DNA of 64,000 nt from assembly GCF_016820515.1 (NCBI RefSeq), contig NZ_JADHDV010000008.1, forward strand, positions 1 to 64,000, read 5' to 3'. The stretch's first letter is position 1. Each line of letters begins with the position of its first letter. The notes under the pieces were generated by a model. That model was not told where the DNA came from. It worked only from the letters and a program-made list of their open reading frames with translations, and ran no database searches. The DNA is from Pseudoxanthomonas beigongshangi (GTDB lineage Bacteria; Pseudomonadota; Gammaproteobacteria; Xanthomonadales; Xanthomonadaceae). This document shows, piece after piece, positions 1 through 8,408 of this stretch. The position numbers were made by a program, and so were the translations under genes.

Positions 1-216
1 GATGTCTACGAAAGGCTGGCCGGTCCACAACGGACAGTCTTCGATGGCCCGAGAGCCTTGTCCCGCAACGTTTTCGGAATTGTTTGCGCCCTTTTAGGGT
101 GCATGTGAGTTAGTTCGTGTTGCCTACTGTGAGTCGCGGTACCGGCTGGCTTGGGCGGCCACAGGTCACTGCACAAGTTTGACGTTTTCGGTAGTTGGGA
201 AGTTAGGTACTTGCGC

Positions 217-1425
217 TCATTGGTCGGGTTTAGCGCTTTTGCTGTGTCCCACATTTCCGAGGCAATAGGTGCCCCAATCCGCCATAAGCGCCGCTCGCTT
301 TTCGAGCATCTTGCTTCTCAGGTATGCGGCTTCGACTTTTCCTACTACCTTGTGTGCGAGCGACATCTCGATGATGTCTCGTCCGTGATTGGTTTTGTCA
401 GCCGCCCAGTCCCGGAATGAGCTACGAAAGCCGTGACAAGTGGTGCCTTCGGCGCCCGGAATTGTTCGCAATACCTTCAACGGCGCGGCGGTAACGATTG
501 GCCTGTTCGCCTTACCCGGAAATACGTGCGACTTCCCGGTGTTGGGTATCCCCTTCAAGAGCGCAATGGTCTGTTCGCTCAGAGGGACTTCGTGTGCCCT
601 ATTGGTCTTGGTTCGGCTTGGTGGCACGGTCCAGAGCTTCTGTTTCCAATCAATTTCTTCCCACTTCGCGCCTGTTGCTTCACCGGGTCGCGTGGCCGTC
701 AGGACCTGAAATTGCAGGGCAAGGGCTGACAACTCCTTCCGCTGCCGGAGCTTCTTCATGAACTCAGGCATTTCCGCATAGGGGAGGGCGGGCCGATGCT
801 CGACCTTCTTGAGCTTCTCCGGCGGGGCAAGTAGGTGCTGAAGATTTCCCTTCCATCTGGCTGGATTGTCACCAGAACGAAATCCGCTCACGTTCGCCCA
901 GTCCAGTACCCGTTCGATGCGTCCGCGTAGCCTAGTGGCCGTCTCCGTTTTGTCATGCCATATCGCGCTCAGCGCGCTGTACACAAGGTTTGTGTCAATG
1001 TCTGATACGGGGAGCCTGAGTAGTGAGCCGCAATAGGTGTCGATGGTGGACCGCCACTGGTCGACATGCTTTGGGTTACGCCACGAATGCTCGTTGGCGG
1101 CAATGAATCGGTTAGCGCACTCACCGAAGGTCAGCATCCTGCTCTGCTCGGCCCTCGCGCGTTGAAGGGCGGCCCTTCGGGATGCAATCGGGTCGATGTT
1201 TGAGCGGAGCTGCGACCGGCAGGCGCCGGCTAGTTCGCGGGCTTCCGCGAGCTTGACGTCCGGATAGGGTCCCAAGCCCTTGTCTCGAGACTTCCCTGTG
1301 GTCCGGTCGCGGTAACGGAACACCCAAGTCTTGCGTCCGTCCGGCTTCACAAGCAAATAGAGTCCGCCGCCGTCACCGTGCCTGCCGGCGGGGGCTTTAC
1401 CCACGAAAGGAACCGTGAGCTTCAT
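217..1425 (-). CDS. Tyrosine-type site-specific integrase (P4/CP4 type)
   Basis: This 402-residue recombinase catalyses integration and excision of a mobile element. The N-terminus (residues about 5-90) looks like the arm-site DNA-binding domain of P4-type integrases (DUF4102-like), with GGGLYLLV and the strand KTWVFRYRD. A SAM-like core-binding domain follows, then the catalytic domain with R246 (TATRPGE), H331 and R334 (HGFRSSFRD), H358 and the nucleophile Y368, so all expected active-site residues are present. The ATG at 1425 is preceded by AGGG. The reading frame is intact and full length for the family. The gene lies just inside a tRNA-Ser 3'-end scrap at 1579-1594, which suggests it marks the right end of an element extending off the left edge of the window. 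The 216 bases to its left show no gene I can support. Confidence 0.93.
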   Translation of the reverse strand: MKLTVPFVGKAPAGRHGDGGGLYLLVKPDGRKTWVFRYRDRTTGKSRDKGLGPYPDVKLAEARELAGACRSQLRSNIDPIASRRAALQRARAEQSRMLTFGECANRFIAANEHSWRNPKHVDQWRSTIDTYCGSLLRLPVSDIDTNLVYSALSAIWHDKTETATRLRGRIERVLDWANVSGFRSGDNPARWKGNLQHLLAPPEKLKKVEHRPALPYAEMPEFMKKLRQRKELSALALQFQVLTATRPGEATGAKWEEIDWKQKLWTVPPSRTKTNRAHEVPLSEQTIALLKGIPNTGKSHVFPGKANRPIVTAAPLKVLRTIPGAEGTTCHGFRSSFRDWAADKTNHGRDIIEMSLAHKVVGKVEAAYLRSKMLEKRAALMADWGTYCLGNVGHSKSAKPDQ

Positions 1426-1578
1426 TTCTGTTCCCTACTTTGTTCCCAACATTGTAAGGATATCTTGAACTTGGGGTCGCCGGGAGAAGCGAATTTCAAT
1501 TGAGAAAAAGCCTTAAATTTAAGTGTTTTATAGGCTTTTATGGGATGGTCAGGATTCAAACATAAATTTTGTTTGGCT

Positions 1579-1594
1579 GCCACTCTCTCCGCCA
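1579..1594 (+). other. Candidate attachment site: 3' end of a tRNA-Ser gene
   Basis: GCCACTCTCTCCGCCA reads as the 3' part of a T stem, a seven-base acceptor strand (TCTCTCC), discriminator G and CCA of a tRNA-Ser (acceptor 5' strand GGAGAGR). No D arm, anticodon arm or normal T loop precedes it, so it is not a complete tRNA. A tRNA-type terminator follows. This is what attR of an element integrated in a tRNA 3' end looks like. The intact tRNA and the other direct repeat should lie left of the window. Confidence 0.5.
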
Positions 1595-1605
1595 AACCTT
1601 CGCAG

Positions 1606-1627
1606 AACGCCCCCTACGGGGGCGTTT
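1606..1627 (+). terminator. Hairpin terminator after the tRNA-Ser scrap
   Basis: ACGCCCCC, loop TAC, GGGGGCGT form a perfect 8-bp stem (1607-1614 with 1618-1625), extended by an A-T pair and ending in TTT. It sits 12 bases after the CCA end, as terminators do behind tRNA genes. It probably belonged to the tRNA-Ser gene interrupted by the element. Confidence 0.6.
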
Positions 1628-1685
1628 GCGTATCCGCCTGGATGATGGGACGGCACTTGCAGGCAAGTTGCAGTGCCCGCTTGCG

Positions 1686-2531
1686 TCACTTCTTCTTCTT
1701 CGCCTGCACGCAGTTCTCCAGCCACAGCATCCGCTTGAAATCGTCGTAGCGATGGAAGCTGCCGGTGAAGGTGGCGTAGTGGCCCTTGCGGAAAGTCAGC
1801 ACGTTGGCGAGCTGGTTGGCGTTGAACAGACAGGCCACGCCAACGCGCGGTTGGTCGTCGCCGGGCACCTTGATCAGGACTTCGCTCTCGTCGGGGATGT
1901 CGAAGGAGACGTTGTACTCGGCGCCATCTTCCTGGATATAGTCCACGCGGCCCTTCAGGCTGTACTTGCGGCCCTTGTGGCGGGCGTTGACCACCAGCGC
2001 GTTGCCCTTGGCCTCGCGCGCGATCTCGCGGGAGAACACGTATACGTCCTTGAACGTGGTGTCCGCCACGTTCTGGGTGCGCGCGCCCTGCGCGCCGGCG
2101 GTCCTGCCTTCCTTGCCGCCCTTGATCTTCGCCATCAGCTGGCACATGTACGGACGCATCGAATCGGCTTTGGCGAACTGGCCCTTCTCGGTCTTGACCG
2201 TCATCTCCACTACCGCCGCGTTGCCCTCCTGGCTGACGTTGATCAGCGTGGGGACGGCGCGGGTGAAATTGGTCGAGCGCTGTTCCACCAGCATCGTGCC
2301 GGTGCCAGCGTCCTCGGTGATCACGTCCATCTTCTCGGCGATCATGATGCCGCGGATCTGACCCATTGCGTCGGCCACGGACAGATCCGGCACCGTCACC
2401 TTGCTGGAGAAGTCGGCGCCGGAAAACACGCTGCCGGATTTGCTGAAGTTGTCCTCGCATTCGCCGGCCCACGCGACCGGGGTCGCGCCCGCCAGGGCCA
2501 GGGGAAGCAGGAAAAGAAATCGGTGTGCCAT
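1686..2531 (-). CDS. Exported protein of unknown function
   Basis: The 281-residue product starts MAHRFLFLLPLALAGATP, a clear Sec signal peptide probably cleaved after AWA. I do not recognise a family. The mature part contains CEDNFSKSG near the start, an alternating strand-rich middle, a PYMCQL segment, a late VACLF and NCVQAKKKK at the C-terminus, so four cysteines could form disulfides in the periplasm. The open frame extends upstream to 2684, but the ATG at 2531 has GAGAGG about six bases before it and gives the signal peptide directly, so I chose it. The lysine-rich tail is unusual but may simply be the natural end. The gene is isolated, divergent from the sensor kinase at 2750. Confidence 0.75.
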   Translation of the reverse strand: MAHRFLFLLPLALAGATPVAWAGECEDNFSKSGSVFSGADFSSKVTVPDLSVADAMGQIRGIMIAEKMDVITEDAGTGTMLVEQRSTNFTRAVPTLINVSQEGNAAVVEMTVKTEKGQFAKADSMRPYMCQLMAKIKGGKEGRTAGAQGARTQNVADTTFKDVYVFSREIAREAKGNALVVNARHKGRKYSLKGRVDYIQEDGAEYNVSFDIPDESEVLIKVPGDDQPRVGVACLFNANQLANVLTFRKGHYATFTGSFHRYDDFKRMLWLENCVQAKKKK

Positions 2532-2749
2532 GGGATCCTCTCGTGGTGGAAGCCGTCGTCCTTGCGCGGAAGCCTGGGCTTCCTGGCGTTGTCCGCCCGG
2601 CGGGAGTGCGCCATCTTTCTCGCCGCCGGGACAGGACCGCCATCCGGCTGTGACGAACGGCACCGGGCGCGTGACGAACGCCACGCGCGCCCGACATCCT
2701 GAAAAAAAGCCCGCCGGATACCTGTACGACGTCGCGACGGAGCGGTAGG

Positions 2750-3868
2750 GTGGCGCCCGTGGACAAGCGCCCCTTCAAGATTCCCCTGATCGTCTGGATG
2801 GTCCTGCTGTGGTGGACCGCGTACTCGGTGATGTTCGCCAGCCAGGTCGTGGCCATGGGCGACACCGATGGCAAGCCGATCGCCTGGTCGCGAGCGCTGC
2901 ACTTCAGCTTCGGTGGCTGGATGACCTGGGTGCCCTTCAGCCTGGGCGTCCTCTGGCTGGTCCGGCGCTTTCCCATCGAGCGCGGGTCCGTCATGCGGGC
3001 CCTGGGCGTGCAGTCGCTGGGCGTGGCGGCCATCATCGTGCTGAAGGCCGCGTACGTTTACCTGACCGACCCGATCTTCCAGTGGTATGACGTCCTGCCG
3101 GGTTTTGGCGAGGTCGTGGTCACCAGCATCCGCAACAACCTGATGACGGCATGGACGGTGATCGGCGTGGCGCACGCGTTCGTGTACTACGAGCGTTCGC
3201 GCGAGCGCGAAAAGCGCATCGCCGACATCGAGAAGAGCCTGGTTTCCACCCGGCTCGAAGCGCTGCGCGCGCAGGTCAATCCGCACTTCCTGTTCAATGC
3301 CCTGAACTCGGTGGCGGAGATGGTGCATGTGGACCGGGATCTGGCCGATCGCATGCTGGTTTCGCTGTCGGCGCTGCTGCGCGACGGACTCAAGCAGGAC
3401 GAAATGCAGGAGCGGCCGCTGCGCGACGAACTGGCGGTGGTGGATCACTACCTGATGATCGAAAAGATCCGCTTGACCAGCCGTTTGCAGGTGCGCCGGG
3501 AAATCGATGCCGACTGCCTGGACGTGCCGGTGCCGGTATTGATACTGCAGCCGCTGGTCGAGAACGCCATCGTCCACGGCATCGCCCGGCGCAAGTCTCC
3601 CGGCGGGTTGCTGATCCGGGCGAGGTTGATCCATCGCGTCCTTCATCTTGCCGTGGAGAACAGCGCCGAACCCGGCACCGCTACCGTCGCCGGCAACGGC
3701 GTGGGCCTGCGCGGCGTCGCCGGACGCCTGCAACTGCTGTATGGCGATCGGGCGCGCCTGTCGAGGCCGGATACCTCCCCCGACCGGTATCTGGTCGAGC
3801 TGGAAATCCCGTTGCCCGCGGTCGACGCGACGACGCTGGGCACCCGTCCGCTGGAGCGGGTGGCATGA
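2750..3868 (+). CDS. LytS-type sensor histidine kinase
   Basis: This 372-residue inner-membrane kinase belongs to the His_kinase (LytS/YpdA/AlgZ) family. About four hydrophobic segments (residues 10-30, 55-71, 86-105 and 131-147) are followed by a short charged linker (ERSREREKR) and the phosphoacceptor motif NPHFLFNALN with H179. The ATP-binding N box is QPLVENAIVHG and the glycine-rich part is GNGVGLRGV. No extra sensory domain is visible, so the membrane segments are the likely sensor. Translation starts at a GTG. The stop overlaps the start of the LytTR regulator (ATGA), so the pair is translationally coupled and almost certainly cognate. The stimulus cannot be told from sequence. Confidence 0.9.
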   Translation: MAPVDKRPFKIPLIVWMVLLWWTAYSVMFASQVVAMGDTDGKPIAWSRALHFSFGGWMTWVPFSLGVLWLVRRFPIERGSVMRALGVQSLGVAAIIVLKAAYVYLTDPIFQWYDVLPGFGEVVVTSIRNNLMTAWTVIGVAHAFVYYERSREREKRIADIEKSLVSTRLEALRAQVNPHFLFNALNSVAEMVHVDRDLADRMLVSLSALLRDGLKQDEMQERPLRDELAVVDHYLMIEKIRLTSRLQVRREIDADCLDVPVPVLILQPLVENAIVHGIARRKSPGGLLIRARLIHRVLHLAVENSAEPGTATVAGNGVGLRGVAGRLQLLYGDRARLSRPDTSPDRYLVELEIPLPAVDATTLGTRPLERVA

Positions 3869-4617
3869 GCCTGAAAGCCGCCATCGTCGATGACGAACCG
3901 CTGTCGCGCGCGCGCCTGCGCCGGCTGCTGGAAAAGGTCGCCGGCGGCAGCATCGCGGTGGTGGCCGAGTGCGTGGACGTGGAGGAACTGCTGGAGGCGG
4001 CCCGCAGGACCGCCATCGACGTGCTGTTCCTGGACATCGAGATGCCCGGCGGCGATGGATTTTCCGCGCTCACGCAATGGCGTGGACCGCAGCCGCTGGT
4101 GGTGTTCGTCACCGCCTATCACGAACACGGCGCGCGCGCCTTCGACGCCCGCGCGGTGGACTACCTGCTGAAGCCGCTGTCCGCCGAACGCCTGCAACAG
4201 ACGGTGGAGCGCCTGCGCGAGCGCCTGGCCTTGCAGGGTCTGCAGGTGGCGACGGTCGACGACGGTGTACGCCGGATTCCGCTGCAGGTCGGGCAGCGCG
4301 TGCAACTGGTGCCGGAGAGCCAGATCAACGTCGTCGAGGCGCAGGGCAACTACCTGGACATCGACTGCCAGCAGGGACGCTACACCCTGCGTCGCACGCT
4401 GGCGTCGTTCGAGGCGGAACTGGACGCGCTGGCGTTCCTGCGCGTGCACCGCTCAACCATTGTCCGCGCGGGCGCGATCCGGGAAATCATGCCGATGGGG
4501 TCGGGCCGCTACCGGATCGACCTGCATACCGGACGCCGGTTGGTCAGTGGCCGCAACTACCGCGATCAGATCCACGGCTTGATCCGCCGTGGCATTCCGG
4601 TGCCGTCACCGGCGTAG
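3865..4617 (+). CDS. LytTR-family response regulator
   Basis: A 250-residue LytR/AlgR-type regulator and partner of the LytS-type kinase immediately upstream. The receiver domain has the acidic pair D9-D10, the phosphorylation site in LFLDIEMPG (D57) and the conserved lysine in VDYLLKPLS. Residues about 150-250 form a LytTR DNA-binding domain with typical NVVEAQGNYLDI and FLRVHRSTIV segments. The ATG at 3865 overlaps the kinase stop by four bases. No target operon can be named. LytTR proteins bind paired direct repeats, none of which I could assign here. The neighbouring doxX-like gene converges on this one and is not in the operon. Confidence 0.92.
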   Translation: MSLKAAIVDDEPLSRARLRRLLEKVAGGSIAVVAECVDVEELLEAARRTAIDVLFLDIEMPGGDGFSALTQWRGPQPLVVFVTAYHEHGARAFDARAVDYLLKPLSAERLQQTVERLRERLALQGLQVATVDDGVRRIPLQVGQRVQLVPESQINVVEAQGNYLDIDCQQGRYTLRRTLASFEAELDALAFLRVHRSTIVRAGAIREIMPMGSGRYRIDLHTGRRLVSGRNYRDQIHGLIRRGIPVPSPA

Positions 4618-4634
4618 CGCTCCCAGCGACCGCA

Positions 4635-5120
4635 TCAATCCGTTCCGGTCAACCGCACCAGCGGTGGTGGCGCCTTGTCCTTCACCTGCGGCATGAGGGC
4701 GGCGACGGCCTGCGCGTGTCGATTGGCGTCATGCGCGGCGATCACCAGCAGCATGGCGAGCAGCGCGATGCTGTACTCGCTGCCGCCGACGCCGTGCTCG
4801 CCGACGAACCAACCGTTCTTCCAGTGGATGAGCAGGATGCCGACGCCGGCAATCACCGCCAGGCCCGACGCCGCCCAGCGCACGCCGAGGTTGAGTACGA
4901 GCAGCGTGCCGGCGGTGAGTTCGTACAAAGTGATTGCCCAGACCCAGGCCGAGCCGTGCGGGAATCCCTGCGCCTCCATGAATTCGGCGAAACGGGGAAT
5001 CGTGCCGTTGAAGATGCGGACGGCGGCGTGGGCCATGAACAGGATCGCGGTGACGATGCGCAGGAGCTGCAGGCTGGTCCCGGCGCGGATCCAGGGATAG
5101 CCGTTGAACAGGGAATGCAT
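4635..5120 (-). CDS. DoxX-family membrane protein
   Basis: A 161-residue inner-membrane protein with about four hydrophobic helices, beginning RAGTSLQLLRIVTAILFMAHAAVRI, typical of DoxX/DoxD-like proteins. The roles of this family are mixed (quinone or thiosulfate metabolism, oxidative stress) and none can be assigned here. The frame is open to 5222, but the ATG at 5120 (MHSLFNGYPW) puts the first helix at the normal distance from the N-terminus. Its Shine-Dalgarno is weak, so the start is uncertain. The gene is divergent from the GST-ArsR operon and shares the intergenic region with its palindromic operator, so co-regulation is possible. Confidence 0.75.
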   Translation of the reverse strand: MHSLFNGYPWIRAGTSLQLLRIVTAILFMAHAAVRIFNGTIPRFAEFMEAQGFPHGSAWVWAITLYELTAGTLLVLNLGVRWAASGLAVIAGVGILLIHWKNGWFVGEHGVGGSEYSIALLAMLLVIAAHDANRHAQAVAALMPQVKDKAPPPLVRLTGTD

Positions 5121-5275
5121 GGGCGATGTTCCGGATGGCAGGCGCGGGGAAGGAGGCACGATGGACATCGCCGCATCGCCGGACAACGCGGCTGGGACAA
5201 AGGGCACGGTCGGGGTGACCAAGCGGAAGCCGGCGCGGGCACTTGCGCCCGGTCCGGCGCCGGGCTAATACTTAT

Positions 5276-5294
5276 CCAATAGGGAAACTATTGG
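5276..5294. promoter_or_regulatory. Palindromic operator, probably for the ArsR-type repressor
   Basis: CCAATAG-GGAAA-CTATTGG is a perfect 7-bp inverted repeat with a five-base spacer, in the intergenic region between doxX-like (minus) and the GST-ArsR-SRPBCC operon (plus), 39 bases before the GST start. It is AT-rich compared with its surroundings. ArsR-family repressors usually bind such imperfect or perfect dyads in their own promoters. Assignment to the ArsR protein at 6028 is inference. Confidence 0.5.
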
Positions 5295-5332
5295 GCGGGC
5301 CATTCCCGGCGCGCATTCCCCGGAGGACATCG

Positions 5333-6025
5333 ATGGATCTGGTGCTCTACTACCACCCGCTCGCCTCGTTCTGCCACAAGGTGCTCATCGCGCTGTACGA
5401 GCACGGCACGCCCTTCGAGGGCGTCATCGTCCGGCACGACAACGCCGATTCGCTGGATGCGTTCCTGGAGGTCTGGCCGGTGGGCAAGATGCCGGTGCTG
5501 CGCGATGTGCGCCGCGAAGCGGTGATTCCGGAATCCAGCATCGTGGTGGAGTACCTGGACCAGCACTATCCCGGGCTGCGCCCCATGTTGCCGACGGAGC
5601 CGGAAGCCGCATTGCAGGTGCGGCTATGGGATCGGTTCTTCGACCACTACGTCCATCAGCCGGTACAGAAAGTCGTCATCGACCGCCTCCGCGGCGACGG
5701 CGAGCACGACGCACGCGGCGTGGCCGAAGCGCTGGCCACGCTCGATAGCGCCTATGCCATGCTGGAAAAGCAACTGGCCGGACGCGAATGGATCGCCGGC
5801 GACACGTTCAGCCTGGCCGACTGCTCCGCGTCGCCGGCGCTGTTCTATGCCGGCATCGTGCACCCGTTTCCGCCCGGACTCGGCGCGCTGGCGGCCTATT
5901 TCGAACGCCTGATGGCGCGGCCCTCGGTGCGCCGCACCTATGACGAGGCGCGGCCTTACTTCGATCTTTTTCCCTATCGCGAGCGGATACCCGCACGCTT
6001 CCTGCAACCGCTGGAGACGGACTGA
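5333..6025 (+). CDS. Glutathione S-transferase family protein
   Basis: A 230-residue cytosolic GST. The N-terminal thioredoxin-like domain begins LVLYYHPLASFCHKVLIAL and contains the glutathione-contacting cis-proline (GKMPVL) and the ESSIVVEYLD segment. The C-terminal helical domain carries the typical LADCSASPAL motif. The ATG at 5333 follows GGAGGACATCG, a strong ribosome-binding site, and an open frame further upstream (from 5243) is ignored for that reason. It is the first gene of a three-gene operon with an ArsR-type repressor (2-bp gap) and an SRPBCC/AHSA1-type protein. That arrangement suggests an inducible response to a small electrophilic or xenobiotic compound. The substrate is unknown. 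Confidence 0.9.
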   Translation: MDLVLYYHPLASFCHKVLIALYEHGTPFEGVIVRHDNADSLDAFLEVWPVGKMPVLRDVRREAVIPESSIVVEYLDQHYPGLRPMLPTEPEAALQVRLWDRFFDHYVHQPVQKVVIDRLRGDGEHDARGVAEALATLDSAYAMLEKQLAGREWIAGDTFSLADCSASPALFYAGIVHPFPPGLGALAAYFERLMARPSVRRTYDEARPYFDLFPYRERIPARFLQPLETD

Positions 6026-6027
6026 CC

Positions 6028-6381
6028 ATGGCGGCGCAGGCTTCCGAACGCCTGGACGCGCTGTTCCATGCGCTGGCCGACGACAGCCGGCGGCGGATGG
6101 TCGATCAACTCAGCCAGGGACCGGCTTCGGTATCGGAGCTGGCGCGGCCACTGGACTTGGCGATGCCGTCGGTGGTCAAGCACCTGGCCGTATTGGAGCG
6201 GGGCGGATTGGTGGCCTCGGAGAAGCAGGGGCGCGTGCGCACGTTCCGGTTGATACCGGGCGCGCTGGCCCAGGTCGAAGCGTGGGCGGCTCAACGCGAG
6301 CGTAGCTGGCGGCGTCGCTTCGACCGGCTGGAAGCCTTCCTCGCCCGCACCGGATCCGATGACGCGGATTCCTCCCGCTGA
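6028..6381 (+). CDS. ArsR-family transcriptional repressor
   Basis: A 117-residue winged-helix protein. The N-terminal half LFHALADDSRRRMVDQL and the recognition helix region PSVVKHLAVLERGGLV are classic for the ArsR subgroup that accompanies AHSA1/SRPBCC genes. No metal-binding ELCVCDL-type cysteine motif is present, so it is not a metal sensor of the usual kind. It starts two bases after the GST stop, in the same operon, and probably autoregulates through the palindrome at 5276-5294. Effector unknown. Confidence 0.9.
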   Translation: MAAQASERLDALFHALADDSRRRMVDQLSQGPASVSELARPLDLAMPSVVKHLAVLERGGLVASEKQGRVRTFRLIPGALAQVEAWAAQRERSWRRRFDRLEAFLARTGSDDADSSR

Positions 6382-6401
6382 AACTGCCCAAGGAGCATCG
6401 C

Positions 6402-6890
6402 ATGCCGCCCCTTTCTGAACTGTCCGAGGCACACACCCACTTCCGCATCGATCGCAAGCTGCCGGCAACGCCGGCGCGGGTGTTCGCGGCGTGGTCGCAG
6501 GCCGAGGCCAAGCAGGCGTGGTTCTCCTGCCACGACGACTGGAACAACGCCGGCTACGCGCTGGATTTCCGCATCGGCGGCAGCGAATACAACCAGGTCC
6601 ATGACAGCGATGGACTCGCGCACGTGTTCCGTGCGCATTTCCTCGACATCGTGCCCGAGCGGCGCATCATCTACGCCTACGACCTGCTGCTGGGCGAGCG
6701 GCGCATCTCGGTATCGCTGGTGACGGTGTCGCTGCGGCCCGATGCCGGCGGCACGCTGATGTCGTTCACCGAACAGGTCGTGTTCCTGGACGGCTATACC
6801 GATCATGGCGAACGCCGCGAGGGGACCGAAGTCGGATTGGAGAGACTGGCGGCCTGGCTCGCCGGGAACTCCGGCACCATCGCCGGCTAG
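6402..6890 (+). CDS. SRPBCC (AHSA1-like) domain protein
   Basis: A 162-residue START/Bet v1-like single-domain protein. It shows the pattern of the activator of Hsp90 ATPase homologue 1-like family: an early strand (THFRIDRKLPATPARVFAAWSQ), a VPERRIIYAYD middle strand and a terminal helix after DGYTDHGERREGTEVGLERL. Such proteins form a hydrophobic ligand cavity. They often sit next to ArsR-type regulators, as here, where it is the third gene after GST and arsR. The ligand or enzymatic role is unknown. Its stop codon shares the palindromic CTAG at 6887-6890 with the convergent gene. Confidence 0.88.
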   Translation: MPPLSELSEAHTHFRIDRKLPATPARVFAAWSQAEAKQAWFSCHDDWNNAGYALDFRIGGSEYNQVHDSDGLAHVFRAHFLDIVPERRIIYAYDLLLGERRISVSLVTVSLRPDAGGTLMSFTEQVVFLDGYTDHGERREGTEVGLERLAAWLAGNSGTIAG

Positions 6891-7408
6891 CGTTTGCGCG
6901 TTCCATCGAGGCGGGCGTCGAGCATCGCTTTCACCTCGGGACGTTCGAAGCCGATGTCCAGTTCGCCGTCGCTGATCTTGCGCGCATAGGCGTCGCAGGC
7001 GTGGCACCGGCGGGCGGGCTCATCGACCTGTTCCATCTCCTCGGCGAAGGTGCCGGCGACCTCTTCGACCGCAGCCATGAGCGCGGCTTCGGCTTCTTCG
7101 CGGGTGACGCCGAACTGGCGCACGCCCATCGCGTAGGTCTCCTCGCGCAGGGTAGGGCCCAGATCCACGTAGGCCTGGTTGCGTTGCCGCCAGGCGCGGA
7201 TGCTGTCCAGCCCGGTGGCGGCGAAGCCGGCGTCCTGGCGGGTGCAGTAGTCGAGAATCCTGCTGACCGTTTCGGTGCGGGTGGTGACGTTCTGCGCCGC
7301 GCGCAGCAGGATCTGCTGTTCCTCCGACAACGGCGCGTCCTGCGCCGATGCGGTAGCCGTTGCCAGGCACAGTGCCGCGCCGACCCATCCCATGGTGTTC
7401 GTCTTCAT
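6887..7408 (-). CDS. Exported protein of unknown function
   Basis: A 173-residue product starting MKTNTMGWVGAALCLATATASAQ, a Sec signal peptide with cleavage probably after ASA. The mature part is largely helical and charged, with a RILDYCTR segment and a CHACDAY pair near the C-terminus. I do not recognise a family. The open frame continues upstream to a GTG at 7465, but the ATG at 7408 yields the signal peptide at the extreme N-terminus. The gene converges with the SRPBCC gene with a 4-bp overlap and appears to stand alone. Confidence 0.7.
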   Translation of the reverse strand: MKTNTMGWVGAALCLATATASAQDAPLSEEQQILLRAAQNVTTRTETVSRILDYCTRQDAGFAATGLDSIRAWRQRNQAYVDLGPTLREETYAMGVRQFGVTREEAEAALMAAVEEVAGTFAEEMEQVDEPARRCHACDAYARKISDGELDIGFERPEVKAMLDARLDGTRKR

Positions 7409-7527
7409 CGATGTTCCCCCGTGGCGGCCGCTGCGACCGCCGTTGAGCCGATTCCCCGCCGTCACTCTAGCGTGGCGCGCGGGGACAGGCGAGGAGGAAA
7501 AGCGGGAAGGTGCCGGGCGCGCCGCCT

Positions 7528-8292
7528 CTACATGCGGGTGATCGAAACGCCACCATCGACCAGCAGCGCGGTGCCGGTGGTGAAGGAGGAGGCGTCGGAA
7601 GCCAGGTACAGCGCCGAGCGCGCCTGTTCCTCCGGCGTGGCGGTACGCTTGAGCGCGTGCAGGTTCTCGACGAAGGCCCAGGATTCCGCGGTGCCGTTCA
7701 TCGCCCGTGCCATCGGCGTGTCGGTGCCGCCGGGAAGCAGGGCATTGACGCGGATGCCTTCGGCGCCGAACTCCGCCGCCAGCGCGCGGGTCAGGCCGAG
7801 CAGGCCGGCCTTGCTCGCCGCGTAGGCGGCTGCGCCTGGCAGGCCGACCGTATGGCCGACGAAGGTCGAGGTGAAGATCAGCGAGCCGCCGCCGCGCGCC
7901 TGCATTGCCGGCAGTTGGTGCCTGGCGGCCAGGAACGCGCTGGTCAGGTTGATGTCCAGGGTGTCGCGCCAGCCTTGCGCGGATATGCCCGGTGTCGGTC
8001 CCATCTCGCCAAGCGTGCCGGCGTTGTTGAACGCGATGTCGAGCCCGCCGAAATGTTCGAGCGCGGCCTGTACCGCGACCCGCGCGCAGCTTTCGTCACG
8101 CACGTCGCCGGCAACCGCGACCGCTTCGCCGCCCTCGTCGGCGATGGCGGAGACCAGCCGGCGCAGACCTTCCTCGCCGCGTGCGACCGCGACGATGCGG
8201 GCGCCTTCGCGCGCGAACAACCGGGCACTGGCCTCGCCGATACCGGAACTGGCGCCGGTGACGATGGCGACCTTGCCTTGCAGAACCTTCAT
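7528..8292 (-). CDS. SDR-family NAD(P)-dependent oxidoreductase
   Basis: A 254-residue classical short-chain dehydrogenase/reductase. It has the cofactor motif TGASSGIG (residues 12-19), the structural NNAG motif, the active-site YAASK (Y-x-x-x-K) and the C-terminal LLVDGG typical of this group. VARGEEG after the second strand, with a basic residue, favours NADP(H), but this is a guess. The gene lies 116 bp downstream of a GST gene on the same strand, and both run away from a LysR gene at 9235. The two enzymes may therefore form one LysR-controlled unit. Substrate unknown. Confidence 0.92.
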   Translation of the reverse strand: MKVLQGKVAIVTGASSGIGEASARLFAREGARIVAVARGEEGLRRLVSAIADEGGEAVAVAGDVRDESCARVAVQAALEHFGGLDIAFNNAGTLGEMGPTPGISAQGWRDTLDINLTSAFLAARHQLPAMQARGGGSLIFTSTFVGHTVGLPGAAAYAASKAGLLGLTRALAAEFGAEGIRVNALLPGGTDTPMARAMNGTAESWAFVENLHALKRTATPEEQARSALYLASDASSFTTGTALLVDGGVSITRM

Positions 8293-8408
8293 GGAGAACC
8301 CTCGTGGAGAAGAGGCGCCAGTGTGTCGGCGATGCCTTCCGGCGACTCTCCGGTTCTTGCGCCTCCGGCGACGGGATGCCGCCGGAGGCCATTCATTGCC
8401 CCGGGGAA

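Noticed and set aside
6-254. 82-codon minus-strand frame at the left edge
   Set aside because: It overlaps the end of the integrase gene, has no ribosome site, and its composition is not protein-like.
1540-1594. Complete tRNA-Ser gene
   Set aside because: Only the acceptor 3' strand and part of a T stem are recognisable. The preceding AT-rich sequence cannot form D, anticodon or variable arms.
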